A stretch of 64,000 nucleotides of DNA from an uncultured Parabacteroides sp. (lineage in GTDB: Bacteria; Bacteroidota; Bacteroidia; Bacteroidales; Tannerellaceae), in contig NZ_CANTZW010000013.1 in assembly GCF_947855115.1 (NCBI RefSeq), positions 1 to 64,000 of the forward strand, read 5' to 3'. Shown here in pieces: positions 53,812-62,258 of the stretch. The translations under genes were made by a program, and so were the position numbers. Under the pieces are notes generated by a model. It made no database searches, had not been told where the DNA came from, and worked only from the letters and a program-made list of their open reading frames with translations. Positions within the stretch are counted from its first letter, which is position 1, and each line of letters begins with the position of its first letter.

Positions 53812-55908
53812 ATGCTCATATCACTCCTTGCCTCTTTCCTCGCGATTTCTACCGCGAACGCTCAAGTAAACGAGCGGGGAGATTCCGTGATCGTGATCAA
53901 GGGGCAGGTAAGCGATTACTATATAACCGTGTCTCCGGAGCATTTCCTGGAAGGCACGATTACCGGGCCGGACGGCAAACCCTTGGAAGGCGCTACGGTC
54001 ATGTTCACGGCCAGCCCGGTTCATTGTACCACCGATGCGGCAGGCCATTATAAAGTACAGGCAAGCCGTTACGACCATGAGCTGTTCGTGTATTATCCGG
54101 GGATGAAATACGCCTATCATGCGTTTGGCGATAACGATACGAGGATAGATATCCGGATGGAAGCCGATCCCCGCGATGTACGGGTAAAAGCCCCGCGGCG
54201 AGCTACCCGCTGGTTCGACGCTACGAACGACCATCCCTCTACCTATTGCAACCCGGTGAACTTGAGCTATTGCTTCCGGGCCAATCTGCCGGATTTGGTG
54301 AAAAATGGCTCTTTCCGTTCTACGGCCGATCCGATGATAGTGATGTACAAAGGAGAATATTTCCTTTTCGCCACGAATCAAGCCGGATTCTATTATTCCA
54401 AGGACTTGGCCAATTGGGAGTTTGTGTTCGCCGGCTTCCAGCGTTATCCGGAAGATGATGACTTATGCGCCCCGGCTGCTTTCGTAAGTGGAGATACCTT
54501 GTTCTATACCGGTTCTACTTACGCGGGATTACCCATTTGGTATAGTACGAACCCGAAGAGCGGGAAATTCAAGCGATATGTAGAGAAAACAGCCCTTCCC
54601 AGTTGGGACCCGGCCTTCCTGCTGGATGATGACGGGCGTTTGTATATGTATTATGGCTCGAGCAACGAGTATGCCTTGAAGGGCGTGGAGCTGGATCGCC
54701 GCGATTTCCATCCGGTCAGCAAGATCCAAGAGATCATGATGCTGCGTCCGGAGGAACATGGATGGGAACGTTTCGGGATGAACAACGATGACAGCACGAC
54801 CTTAGCGCCTTTTACGGAAGGGGCTTTCGTGACCAAGCATAACGGCAAGTATTATTTCCAGTATGGCGCTCCGGGAACGGAGTTCAAGGTCTATGCCGAT
54901 GGTGTCTATGTATCCGACAAGCCGATGGGCCCGTTTACCTACCAGAAACATAATCCCATGAGTTACAAGCCGGGAGGTTTTGTGCAAGGGGCCGGACACG
55001 GCGGTACTTTCGAGGATGCGTATGGCAATTACTGGCATGTGGCTACTTGCATGCTTTCCCTGAAATATAAGTTTGAGCGTCGTATCGGCCTGTATCCCGC
55101 AGCATTCGATAAGGATGGGGTGATGTATTCGAATACCGCTTTCGGGGATTATCCCTTGTTTACGCCGAAGGGAAAGACCGGTGATATCGCGGATACGTTT
55201 TCTGGTTGGATGTTGTTATCGTATGGAAAACCGGCGATGGCCTCTTCCATGGATAGTACGTTCGTTCCCGAGAACGTTACGGACGAGAGTATACGTACTT
55301 TCTGGTCTGCCGCTTCGGGAGAATCGGGGGAATGGCTTCAAATCTCCTTGGAGGGGCTTAAAGAAGTCCGTGCGATCCAACTGAACTATTACGAGCACAA
55401 AGCCGTACAGCATAATAAGGCGATGGATTTGTATCATCAATATCGTATTTATCATTCTGTAGATGGGAAAAACTGGGAATTGGTGGTCGATAAGAGCGAT
55501 AACGACAAGGATGTTCCGCATGACTATATCGAGTTGCGCGAGCCTTTGAAGACCCGTTACCTGAAGGTAGTGAACGAGCATGTGCCTTCGGGCAACTTCG
55601 CCATATCCGGGTTCCGTATTTTCGGGAATGGCTTGGGAGAAGCTCCCGCTACGGTTAAGAATCTGGAGGTGGAACGGTCGGAAGCGGATAAGCGGAACGC
55701 CATGATCACTTGGGAACCGGTAAAGGAGGCGTACGCTTACAATATCTATTACGGTATAGCGCCGGATAAATTATACAACTGTATCACGGTATTGGATGAT
55801 ACGGTGTATGATTTCCGGGGGCTGGATAAGGATACGGACTATTATTTCTCGATCGAGGCGCTGGGCGAGAGCGGCCGTTCACCGATGAGTAAAGTATTGA
55901 AACGATAA
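53812..55908 (+). CDS. GH43-like glycoside hydrolase with discoidin and Fn3 domains
   Basis: 698 residues from ATG 53812, where a signal peptide begins (MLISLLASFLAISTANAQ); the frame is open from 53650 but passes through repeats. After a small carboxypeptidase-like beta domain (about 40-120) comes a five-blade GH43-type propeller with an intact acidic triad: D173 (STADPMIV), D266 (SWDPAFLLDDDG) and E336 (TEGAFVTKHNGKYY). A discoidin/F5-8C domain (about 470-610) and an Fn3 domain (about 615-698) follow. The family usually cuts arabinose, xylose or galactose linkages, so its role in a beta-1,2-glucan locus is unclear. A paralogue lies at 62259. Confidence 0.8.
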   Translation: MLISLLASFLAISTANAQVNERGDSVIVIKGQVSDYYITVSPEHFLEGTITGPDGKPLEGATVMFTASPVHCTTDAAGHYKVQASRYDHELFVYYPGMKYAYHAFGDNDTRIDIRMEADPRDVRVKAPRRATRWFDATNDHPSTYCNPVNLSYCFRANLPDLVKNGSFRSTADPMIVMYKGEYFLFATNQAGFYYSKDLANWEFVFAGFQRYPEDDDLCAPAAFVSGDTLFYTGSTYAGLPIWYSTNPKSGKFKRYVEKTALPSWDPAFLLDDDGRLYMYYGSSNEYALKGVELDRRDFHPVSKIQEIMMLRPEEHGWERFGMNNDDSTTLAPFTEGAFVTKHNGKYYFQYGAPGTEFKVYADGVYVSDKPMGPFTYQKHNPMSYKPGGFVQGAGHGGTFEDAYGNYWHVATCMLSLKYKFERRIGLYPAAFDKDGVMYSNTAFGDYPLFTPKGKTGDIADTFSGWMLLSYGKPAMASSMDSTFVPENVTDESIRTFWSAASGESGEWLQISLEGLKEVRAIQLNYYEHKAVQHNKAMDLYHQYRIYHSVDGKNWELVVDKSDNDKDVPHDYIELREPLKTRYLKVVNEHVPSGNFAISGFRIFGNGLGEAPATVKNLEVERSEADKRNAMITWEPVKEAYAYNIYYGIAPDKLYNCITVLDDTVYDFRGLDKDTDYYFSIEALGESGRSPMSKVLKR

Positions 55909-55929
55909 CTATTTAAAGTATATACCAAT

Positions 55930-57297
55930 ATGAATACCTATATTCGTACAGGCGTTGTCACCCTGTTGCTTGGCTTCTCGTTGGTGGCTTGCCATGAGGT
56001 CAAGAAAAGCGACACATCCGCGGAACCTGCGTCAAATGAGCGCAAGCTGGATTTCCAGTCGGACGATGAGTTTCTGACTTATATACAAAAGGCCCATTTT
56101 AATTATATGTGGGAAGGTGCGGAACCTACCTCCGGACTGGCCCCGGAGCGTATCCATATGGATGGCGTGTATCCGGAGAACGACGCTGATGTCGTGACAA
56201 CCGGGGGAAGCGGCTTTGGTATCGCCGGGTTGTTGGTGGGTATCGAACGCGGCTTTATCACCCGTGAGGAAGGTGTGGCCCGTTTTCATCAAATCGTTGA
56301 TTACCTGTCGAAAGCCGATCGTTTCCATGGGGTTTGGCCTCATTGGATGCATGGCCCTACGGGTAAGGTAAAACCCTTCGGCACGAAAGATAACGGAGGC
56401 GATTTGGTAGAGAGCGCTTTCTTGATGCAAGGCCTCTTGTGTGTACGCCAGTATTTCAAGGATGGAAATGAGAGCGAGAAGGCGTTGGCCGCGAAGATCG
56501 ACCGGCTGTGGCGCGAGATGGAATGGACATGGTATTTGAACGGGCAGGATGTATTGTATTGGCATTGGAGCCCCGGTTACGCATGGGAGATGAATTTCCC
56601 CTTGGAAGGTTATAATGAATGCCTGATTACCTATATTTTGGCGGCTTCCTCGCCAACCTATCCTATTCCGGCCTCCGCTTATCACAACGGCTGGGCCCGC
56701 AAAGGTGGTATCGGGAGCGACGCGGTTGCGTATGACCTGCCTTTGATCTTGAAGCATAATTATGCCGAGAAATATGGCGGCCCGTTATTCTGGGCGCATT
56801 ATTCCTACATCGGTTTATGTCCGGTAGGGTTGTCAGACCGATACGCTAATTACTGGGACTTGAACCGGAACCACGTGTTGGTCAATTACCGTTATTGCGT
56901 GGAGAATCCGAAAGGCTTCAAGGGATATAGCGACGCTTGTTGGGGATTAACCGCCAGTTATTCCGTGAAAGGCTATGACGCGCATATGCCTTCCAACGAT
57001 CACGGGGTGATTACGCCGACAGCGGCCTTGAGCAGCTATCCGTATACACCGGAGGAATCCTCGAAGGCCTTGAAGCATTTCTATTTTAATCTGGGAGATC
57101 GCATCTGGGGTAAGTATGGTTTTTACGATGCTTTCAGCGAGGGCGAGAATTGGTATCCGCGTCGTTATCTGGCGATCGACCAATGTACGGTCGCCCCGAT
57201 GATCGAGAATTACCGTACAGGCCTCCTGTGGCGTTTGTTCATGAGCTGTCCGGAAATTCAGGACGGTTTGAAAAAGTTGGGTTTCTCTATTCAATGA
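55930..57297 (+). CDS. GH144 beta-1,2-glucanase, lipoprotein without N-terminal domain
   Basis: 455 residues with a lipobox (LVAC, Cys about 21). The catalytic domain (about 45-455) aligns with that of the 51354 protein: MWEGAEPTSGLAPERIHMDG, GTKDNGGDLVESAFLMQGLL, LYWHWSPGYAWEMNFPLEGY, YSDACWGLTASYS and the final APMIENYRTGLLWRLFMS. It lacks the N-terminal domain associated with exo-action, so it may be an endo-type enzyme like the Chitinophaga prototype; that is inference. As a surface or periplasmic lipoprotein it may make the first cuts in long or cyclic glucan. Confidence 0.88.
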   Translation: MNTYIRTGVVTLLLGFSLVACHEVKKSDTSAEPASNERKLDFQSDDEFLTYIQKAHFNYMWEGAEPTSGLAPERIHMDGVYPENDADVVTTGGSGFGIAGLLVGIERGFITREEGVARFHQIVDYLSKADRFHGVWPHWMHGPTGKVKPFGTKDNGGDLVESAFLMQGLLCVRQYFKDGNESEKALAAKIDRLWREMEWTWYLNGQDVLYWHWSPGYAWEMNFPLEGYNECLITYILAASSPTYPIPASAYHNGWARKGGIGSDAVAYDLPLILKHNYAEKYGGPLFWAHYSYIGLCPVGLSDRYANYWDLNRNHVLVNYRYCVENPKGFKGYSDACWGLTASYSVKGYDAHMPSNDHGVITPTAALSSYPYTPEESSKALKHFYFNLGDRIWGKYGFYDAFSEGENWYPRRYLAIDQCTVAPMIENYRTGLLWRLFMSCPEIQDGLKKLGFSIQ

Positions 57298-57330
57298 AAA
57301 TAATAGTGGCTGGCTGCATTTATAATACCT

Positions 57331-57430
57331 AGTTGTAGAGACGGGGCGTGCCCCGTCTCACCACAGTCTGATAGTAATTTGGAATACCATTTTGCTGGGA
57401 TGAGACGGGGCACGCCCCGTCTCTACAACT
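57331..57430 (+). repeat. Double-hairpin dispersed repeat, copy C
   Basis: 100-base unit with the same inverted ends and same core direction as copy A (TCTGATAGTAATTT .. ATACCATTTTGCTGGGAT). Lies between GH144 and GH3 genes of the same direction. Confidence 0.85.
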
Positions 57431-57461
57431 GGATAAATAGTGAATATAAATAATTAAATAT

Positions 57462-59711
57462 ATGAAGAAGATATTAGTTTCTTTCGCCGTCTGCCTAGCG
57501 CTTACCGCTTATGGGCAGAGACAAGATAAGGTACAGATGGATGTATTTATCAATGACTTAATGAGTAAAATGACTTTAGACGATAAGATCGGGCAATTGA
57601 ACCTGTCTGGGGGCGGTGTCCCCGGTGTATTGAGCGGATCGGAAGGCGCGGACGAAACGGTTCGTCGGGGTTGGCTAGGTGCGACCGGGTTCTCTGATAT
57701 GGAAGGATTGCGTAGGTTACAGAAGATCGCGGTAGAGGAGTCTCCCGCTAAGATCCCTTTGCTGATCGGGGTTGACGTAATTCACGGATATAAGACGATC
57801 TTCCCGATCCCATTGGCTTTGTCGTGTAGCTGGGATACTACCTTGATCGAGCAAAGTGCCCGTATCGCCGCTATCGAGGCCAGCGCCAATGGTATAACAT
57901 GGACTTATTCCCCGATGGTGGATATCGCCCGCGACGCTCGTTGGGGACGTATCGCCGAGGGTAGCGGGGAAGACCCTTGGTGGGGTGGGAAGATCGCCGC
58001 CGCCATGGTGAGAGGTTATCAAGGAGATGACCTGGCGAAAGAGAACACGATCTTGTCTTGCCTGAAGCATTTTGCCTTGTATGGTGCTTCCGAGGCCGGT
58101 CGTGATTATAATACGGTGGATATGAGCCGTATCCAGATGTTTAATGAGTATTTTCCTCCTTACAAGGCTGCTGTAGAGGCTGGTTGCGCCACGGCAATGT
58201 CTTCCTTTAATCTGGTGGAGGCTATTCCGGCTACGGGTAACCGCTGGTTGTTGACCGATTTGCTTCGCGGCCAATGGGGATTTGATGGTTTTGTCGTTTC
58301 CGATTATAACTCGATCGGCGAGATGACCAATCATGGTCTGGGCGATACGCAGACCGTATCGGCCTTGGCTTTGCGCGCCGGCTTGGATATGGATATGATG
58401 ACAAACGGTTATATCACGACCTTGAAGAAATCGTTGGAAGAGGGCCGTGTGTCTCAAGCGGATATCGATCAGGCTTGCCGCCGTATATTGGAGGCGAAAT
58501 ATAAATTGGGCTTGTTCGAGGACCCTTATCGCTATTTGGACGCCGATCGTGCGAAAAAGAATACATTCACGGACGAGCATATGAATACGGCTCGCCATAT
58601 CGCCGGTAAATCCATTGTCTTGTTGAAGAATGATAAGGGATTATTGCCTTTGCGAAAGACAGGGACGATCGCCGTGGTAGGCCCGTTGGCGGATAAGAAG
58701 GTTGAGTTGTTCGGGACATGGTGCGGTATCGATACGGCGAAATCGGCTTCCGTGGTACAGGCCGTGAAAGAAGCGGTCGGCGATAAGGCCCGTGTGATTT
58801 TCGCCAAGGGATGTAATTTGACGAACGAGCCGATGTTGGCGAAAGCCAGCGGCTTGAAGGTTGATCCGGTGGAGAATACCCGTTTGGTGAAGGAAGCGGT
58901 CCGGGAGGTGAGAGACGCGGATCGTATCATTGCCGTGATGGGTGAGCCGAATAACTGGTCCGGAGAGGCTTGCAGCCGTGCGGATATTAGTTTGCCGGAG
59001 AGCCAGAAAGAGTTGTTGAGAGCTTTGTTGGAGACCGGAAAACCGGTGGTATTGGTATTGGCGAACGGTCGTCCGTTGACCTTAGAGTGGGAGGATAGCC
59101 AATTCTCCGCGATCGTTGAGGCATGGCACGGAGGTTCTGCCGCGGCGCGCGGATTGGCAGACGTATTGTTCGGCGACGTGAATCCTTCCGGTAAATTGAC
59201 GACTACATTTCCTCGTAGCGTAGGTCAGATTCCATTGTATTACAATGCCAAGAAAACAGGCCGTCCGATGAACCCGGATGATCATTTCACCTCTAAATAT
59301 CTGGATATCACGAACGATCCTTTGTATCCGTTTGGTTATGGCTTGAGTTATACGACTTTCTCTTACGGTGATCTTCAATTGGATAAGACGAGTGTGCAAG
59401 GAGAGAACGGTGTATTGACCGCCAGCGTGCAGGTTACGAATACAGGTAAGCTGGAGGGCGAGGAAGTCGTACAGTTATATATCGGCGATCCGGCGGCCAG
59501 CATCTCCCGTCCGATGAAAGAGTTGAAGAATTTCCAGAAAATCTCCTTGAAACCGGGTGAGAGTAAGAACGTATCTTTTACGATTACCCCGGAGGACTTG
59601 AAATTCTATAATAGCGCGTTGGAATATGTCTGGGAACCAGGCTTGTTTAATATCTATGTAGGAACGAACTCCCGGGACGTGAAATCCGCGCAAGTAACTT
59701 GGAACAAATAA
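57462..59711 (+). CDS. GH3 beta-glucosidase (BglX-like)
   Basis: 749 residues with a signal peptide (MKKILVSFAVCLALTAYG, then Q). GH3 N-terminal barrel (about 30-360) with IPLLIGVDVIHGYKTIFPIP, SPMVDIARDARWGRIAEGSG and the nucleophile D281 in GFVVSDYNS; C-terminal alpha/beta domain (about 395-600) with GEPNNWSGEACSRADISLPE, likely holding the acid/base Glu; Fn3-like end (about 660-745). In Bacteroides a GH3 beta-glucosidase acts on beta-1,2-gluco-oligosaccharides, and linkage to GH144 suggests the same here: sophorose to glucose in the periplasm. It ends 14 bases before the next GH3 start. Confidence 0.92.
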   Translation: MKKILVSFAVCLALTAYGQRQDKVQMDVFINDLMSKMTLDDKIGQLNLSGGGVPGVLSGSEGADETVRRGWLGATGFSDMEGLRRLQKIAVEESPAKIPLLIGVDVIHGYKTIFPIPLALSCSWDTTLIEQSARIAAIEASANGITWTYSPMVDIARDARWGRIAEGSGEDPWWGGKIAAAMVRGYQGDDLAKENTILSCLKHFALYGASEAGRDYNTVDMSRIQMFNEYFPPYKAAVEAGCATAMSSFNLVEAIPATGNRWLLTDLLRGQWGFDGFVVSDYNSIGEMTNHGLGDTQTVSALALRAGLDMDMMTNGYITTLKKSLEEGRVSQADIDQACRRILEAKYKLGLFEDPYRYLDADRAKKNTFTDEHMNTARHIAGKSIVLLKNDKGLLPLRKTGTIAVVGPLADKKVELFGTWCGIDTAKSASVVQAVKEAVGDKARVIFAKGCNLTNEPMLAKASGLKVDPVENTRLVKEAVREVRDADRIIAVMGEPNNWSGEACSRADISLPESQKELLRALLETGKPVVLVLANGRPLTLEWEDSQFSAIVEAWHGGSAAARGLADVLFGDVNPSGKLTTTFPRSVGQIPLYYNAKKTGRPMNPDDHFTSKYLDITNDPLYPFGYGLSYTTFSYGDLQLDKTSVQGENGVLTASVQVTNTGKLEGEEVVQLYIGDPAASISRPMKELKNFQKISLKPGESKNVSFTITPEDLKFYNSALEYVWEPGLFNIYVGTNSRDVKSAQVTWNK

Positions 59712-59725
59712 TACATATACGAACA

Positions 59726-62002
59726 ATGAAAAGGATAATGACTTTTATTGCTGGCGCGGCCATTGCCGCTACCTTGGGGGGATGCCGGCAACCCGCTGTA
59801 AGCGGCTGGAAGAGTTTCAGTGGCGACAAGGATATCGAGCGTCGTGTCGATTCTGTGCTCAGCCTGATGACATTGGAGGAAAAAGTAGGGCAGATGGCCC
59901 AATACTCTTGTAACTGGGATGTTACCGGTCCGGTTATGACCGGTGATTACGAGACTTTGCTGAAGAAAGGCCTCGTAGGAAGCTTGTTTAATGTATATAC
60001 GGTAGACGGTGTGCGTAAGATGCAAGAGATGGCCTTGTCCGAGAGCCGCTTGAAGATACCTGTATTGTTTGGTTACGATGTCGTACATGGTTACCGTACG
60101 ATTTTCCCGATGCCGCTAGCGGAATCCTGCTCTTGGGATTTGGAACGGATGCGTAAAAGCGCGGCGATCGCCGCGGAAGAGGCCAGCGCGTCCGGTATCG
60201 CTTGGACGTTCGCCCCGATGGTGGATATCTCCCGGGATGCCCGTTGGGGACGTGTGATGGAAGGAGCCGGTGAAGACCCGTATTTGGGAAGCCTGATCGC
60301 GAAGGCCCGTGTCGAGGGGTTCCAAGGTGGAAACGACTGGCGTTCGTTGGCTGATGTCAATACGGTCTTGGCTTGTTGCAAGCACTTCGCCGCTTATGGG
60401 GCAGCCGAGGCCGGACGTGATTATAATACGTCCGAGTTGTCGCAAAATACGTTGATGAATTATTATATGCCGCCTTACTTAGCGGCTAAGGAGGCGGGAG
60501 TCGCTACGTTCATGGCCTCCTTCAATGAGATCAACGGAGTGCCTAGCACGGGCAATAAGTGGCTGATGACCGATCTGTTACGTAAGGACTGGGGCTTCAA
60601 TGGCTTCGTGGTCACCGATTATACCGGTATCAATGAGATGGTGGCCCATAGCATTGTACGGAATGATAAAGAGGCGGGAGAGCTGGCTGCGAACGCTGGT
60701 ATTGATATGGATATGACAGGAGGTATTTATAGCCAACATCTTGTGCGATCCGTAAAAGAAGGCAAGGTTTCGGAAGAGAGTATCGACCGTGCCGTGGCAA
60801 GTATCTTGGAGATGAAGTTCCTCTTGGGCTTGTTCGATGATCCGTATCGTTACTTGGACAATGAGCGTGAGAAGAATACGATCATGAAGCCGGAGTTCTT
60901 GCGAGAGGCTCGTGAGACTTCCGCTCGCTCGATCGTTCTTTTGAAGAATGATAATAACTTCTTCCCGATCTCGAAGGATAAGCATATTACGGTAGCCTTG
61001 ATCGGCCCGATGGTAAAGGATAAGATCAACCAGAATGGCGAGTGGGCCGGCCGGGGTGAGCGTGAGGAGAGTATCTCCTTGTTCGAGGGCTTGACCGAGA
61101 AATATGCCGGAACGAACGTGAAGTTCATTTATGCCGAGGGATGTGATCTTTTGACCGATGATTCCTCTAAATTCGCTGAGGCGATCGCTACGGCTCGTCG
61201 TGCCGATATCGTATTGGCGGCTATGGGCGAGGATTTCAACTGGAGTGGCGAGGCGGCTTGCCGTACGGACTTGAAATTGCCGGGCGCTCAACAAGCGTTG
61301 TTGAAGGAATTGAAAAAGACGGGTAAACCTCTTGGTTTGATCTTGGTGAACGGACGTCCTTTGGATCTTTCTTGGGAGGATCAGCATGTCGATGGTATCT
61401 TGGAGGCTTGGTATCTGGGAACGATGGCGGGTCATGGCATGGCCGATGTGATCAGCGGCGATTATAATCCGTCCGCTCGCCTGACGATGTCTTTCCCTCG
61501 CACGGTGGGTCAATTGCCCCTGTATTACAACCAGAAACCGACAGGTCGCCCGGTTCCTCCGGAAGCTCCGGATACGGATTATAAATCCAGATATATGGAT
61601 ATGCCTAACACGCCGTTGTATCCGTTCGGTTATGGCTTGAGCTATACGACTTTCGCCGTGAATTCTATGAAGCTGGATCAGGACTCTTTCACGAAAGGGG
61701 GCAAGATTACGGTAACGGCTGAGGTAGAGAATACGGGTAAGGTGGATGGCGAGACGGTTGTCCAGATGTATATCCGCGATTTGGCGGGTAGCGTGACCCG
61801 TCCGGTTAAGGAGCTGAAAGGCTTCGAGAAGGTGGCCTTGAAAGCGGGCGAGAAGAAACAGGTCTCTTTCACGATTGACGAGTCTTTGCTGGCTTTCTAC
61901 GGTATCGATATGCAGAAGAAAGCCGAGCCGGGTGATTTCACGGTTTGGGTAGGCTTGGATTCCGCTGATGAGGCGAATCAGTCTTCTTTCTCTCTACAAT
62001 AA
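59726..62002 (+). CDS. Second GH3 beta-glucosidase, lipoprotein
   Basis: 758 residues from ATG 59726 (MKRIMTFIAGAAIAATLGGC, lipobox LGGC); an upstream ATG at 59699 overlaps the previous gene and would spoil the signal. Barrel motifs IPVLFGYDVVHGYRTIFPMP, FAPMVDISRDARWGRVMEGA and nucleophile D298 (GFVVTDYTG); the second domain has GEDFNWSGEAACRTDLKLPG; Fn3-like C-terminus. Related to, but clearly different from, the 57462 protein, so the two probably split chain-length or linkage preference. Lipid anchoring suggests it works at a membrane face. Confidence 0.92.
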   Translation: MKRIMTFIAGAAIAATLGGCRQPAVSGWKSFSGDKDIERRVDSVLSLMTLEEKVGQMAQYSCNWDVTGPVMTGDYETLLKKGLVGSLFNVYTVDGVRKMQEMALSESRLKIPVLFGYDVVHGYRTIFPMPLAESCSWDLERMRKSAAIAAEEASASGIAWTFAPMVDISRDARWGRVMEGAGEDPYLGSLIAKARVEGFQGGNDWRSLADVNTVLACCKHFAAYGAAEAGRDYNTSELSQNTLMNYYMPPYLAAKEAGVATFMASFNEINGVPSTGNKWLMTDLLRKDWGFNGFVVTDYTGINEMVAHSIVRNDKEAGELAANAGIDMDMTGGIYSQHLVRSVKEGKVSEESIDRAVASILEMKFLLGLFDDPYRYLDNEREKNTIMKPEFLREARETSARSIVLLKNDNNFFPISKDKHITVALIGPMVKDKINQNGEWAGRGEREESISLFEGLTEKYAGTNVKFIYAEGCDLLTDDSSKFAEAIATARRADIVLAAMGEDFNWSGEAACRTDLKLPGAQQALLKELKKTGKPLGLILVNGRPLDLSWEDQHVDGILEAWYLGTMAGHGMADVISGDYNPSARLTMSFPRTVGQLPLYYNQKPTGRPVPPEAPDTDYKSRYMDMPNTPLYPFGYGLSYTTFAVNSMKLDQDSFTKGGKITVTAEVENTGKVDGETVVQMYIRDLAGSVTRPVKELKGFEKVALKAGEKKQVSFTIDESLLAFYGIDMQKKAEPGDFTVWVGLDSADEANQSSFSLQ

Positions 62003-62125
62003 ATGGTAGTGTTATGGCATGCGGATGATGCGGATCATGCAGATGACCGCGGATAATTATTTTCAATATAATAATCAGCGTTTATCTGCCCTATCTGTGT
62101 CATCTGCGTGTCCTATTGGGACCAT

Positions 62126-62230
62126 ATCCTGTACAACGTTGTATACATACCCTATACAGTGCTATATAGGCACCTTATACAACGCTGTATAAACACCCTA
62201 TACAACGTTGTATAGGCATCCTATATAAAA
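62126..62230. repeat. Tandem palindromic repeats of about 23 bases
   Basis: Four units in a row, each a variant of CCTATACAACGTTGTATAGG followed by CAT or CAC. The inner TATACAACGTTGTATA is a perfect palindrome in the best copy (about 62199-62214). It stands 30 bases before the GH43-like start codon and could bind a dimeric regulator at several sites or form small cruciforms. Before it (62003-62125) is a degenerate repeat with GATGATGCGGATCATGCAGA and CATCTGCGTGTCC words. Confidence 0.65.
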
Positions 62231-62258
62231 TGAGTGTTTCTTCTTAATACATATCAAC

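Noticed and set aside
57717..58598. 293-codon minus-strand open frame inside the first GH3 gene
   Set aside because: Same reason: complete overlap with a conserved GH3 coding region and implausible composition.
60578..61513. 311-codon minus-strand open frame inside the second GH3 gene
   Set aside because: It is antisense to a well-conserved enzyme and its translation is rich in R, I, H and Q without any family pattern; a shadow of GC-rich codons.
62126..62230. Possible CRISPR array
   Set aside because: Units are contiguous palindromic repeats without unique spacers and there are no cas genes in the window.
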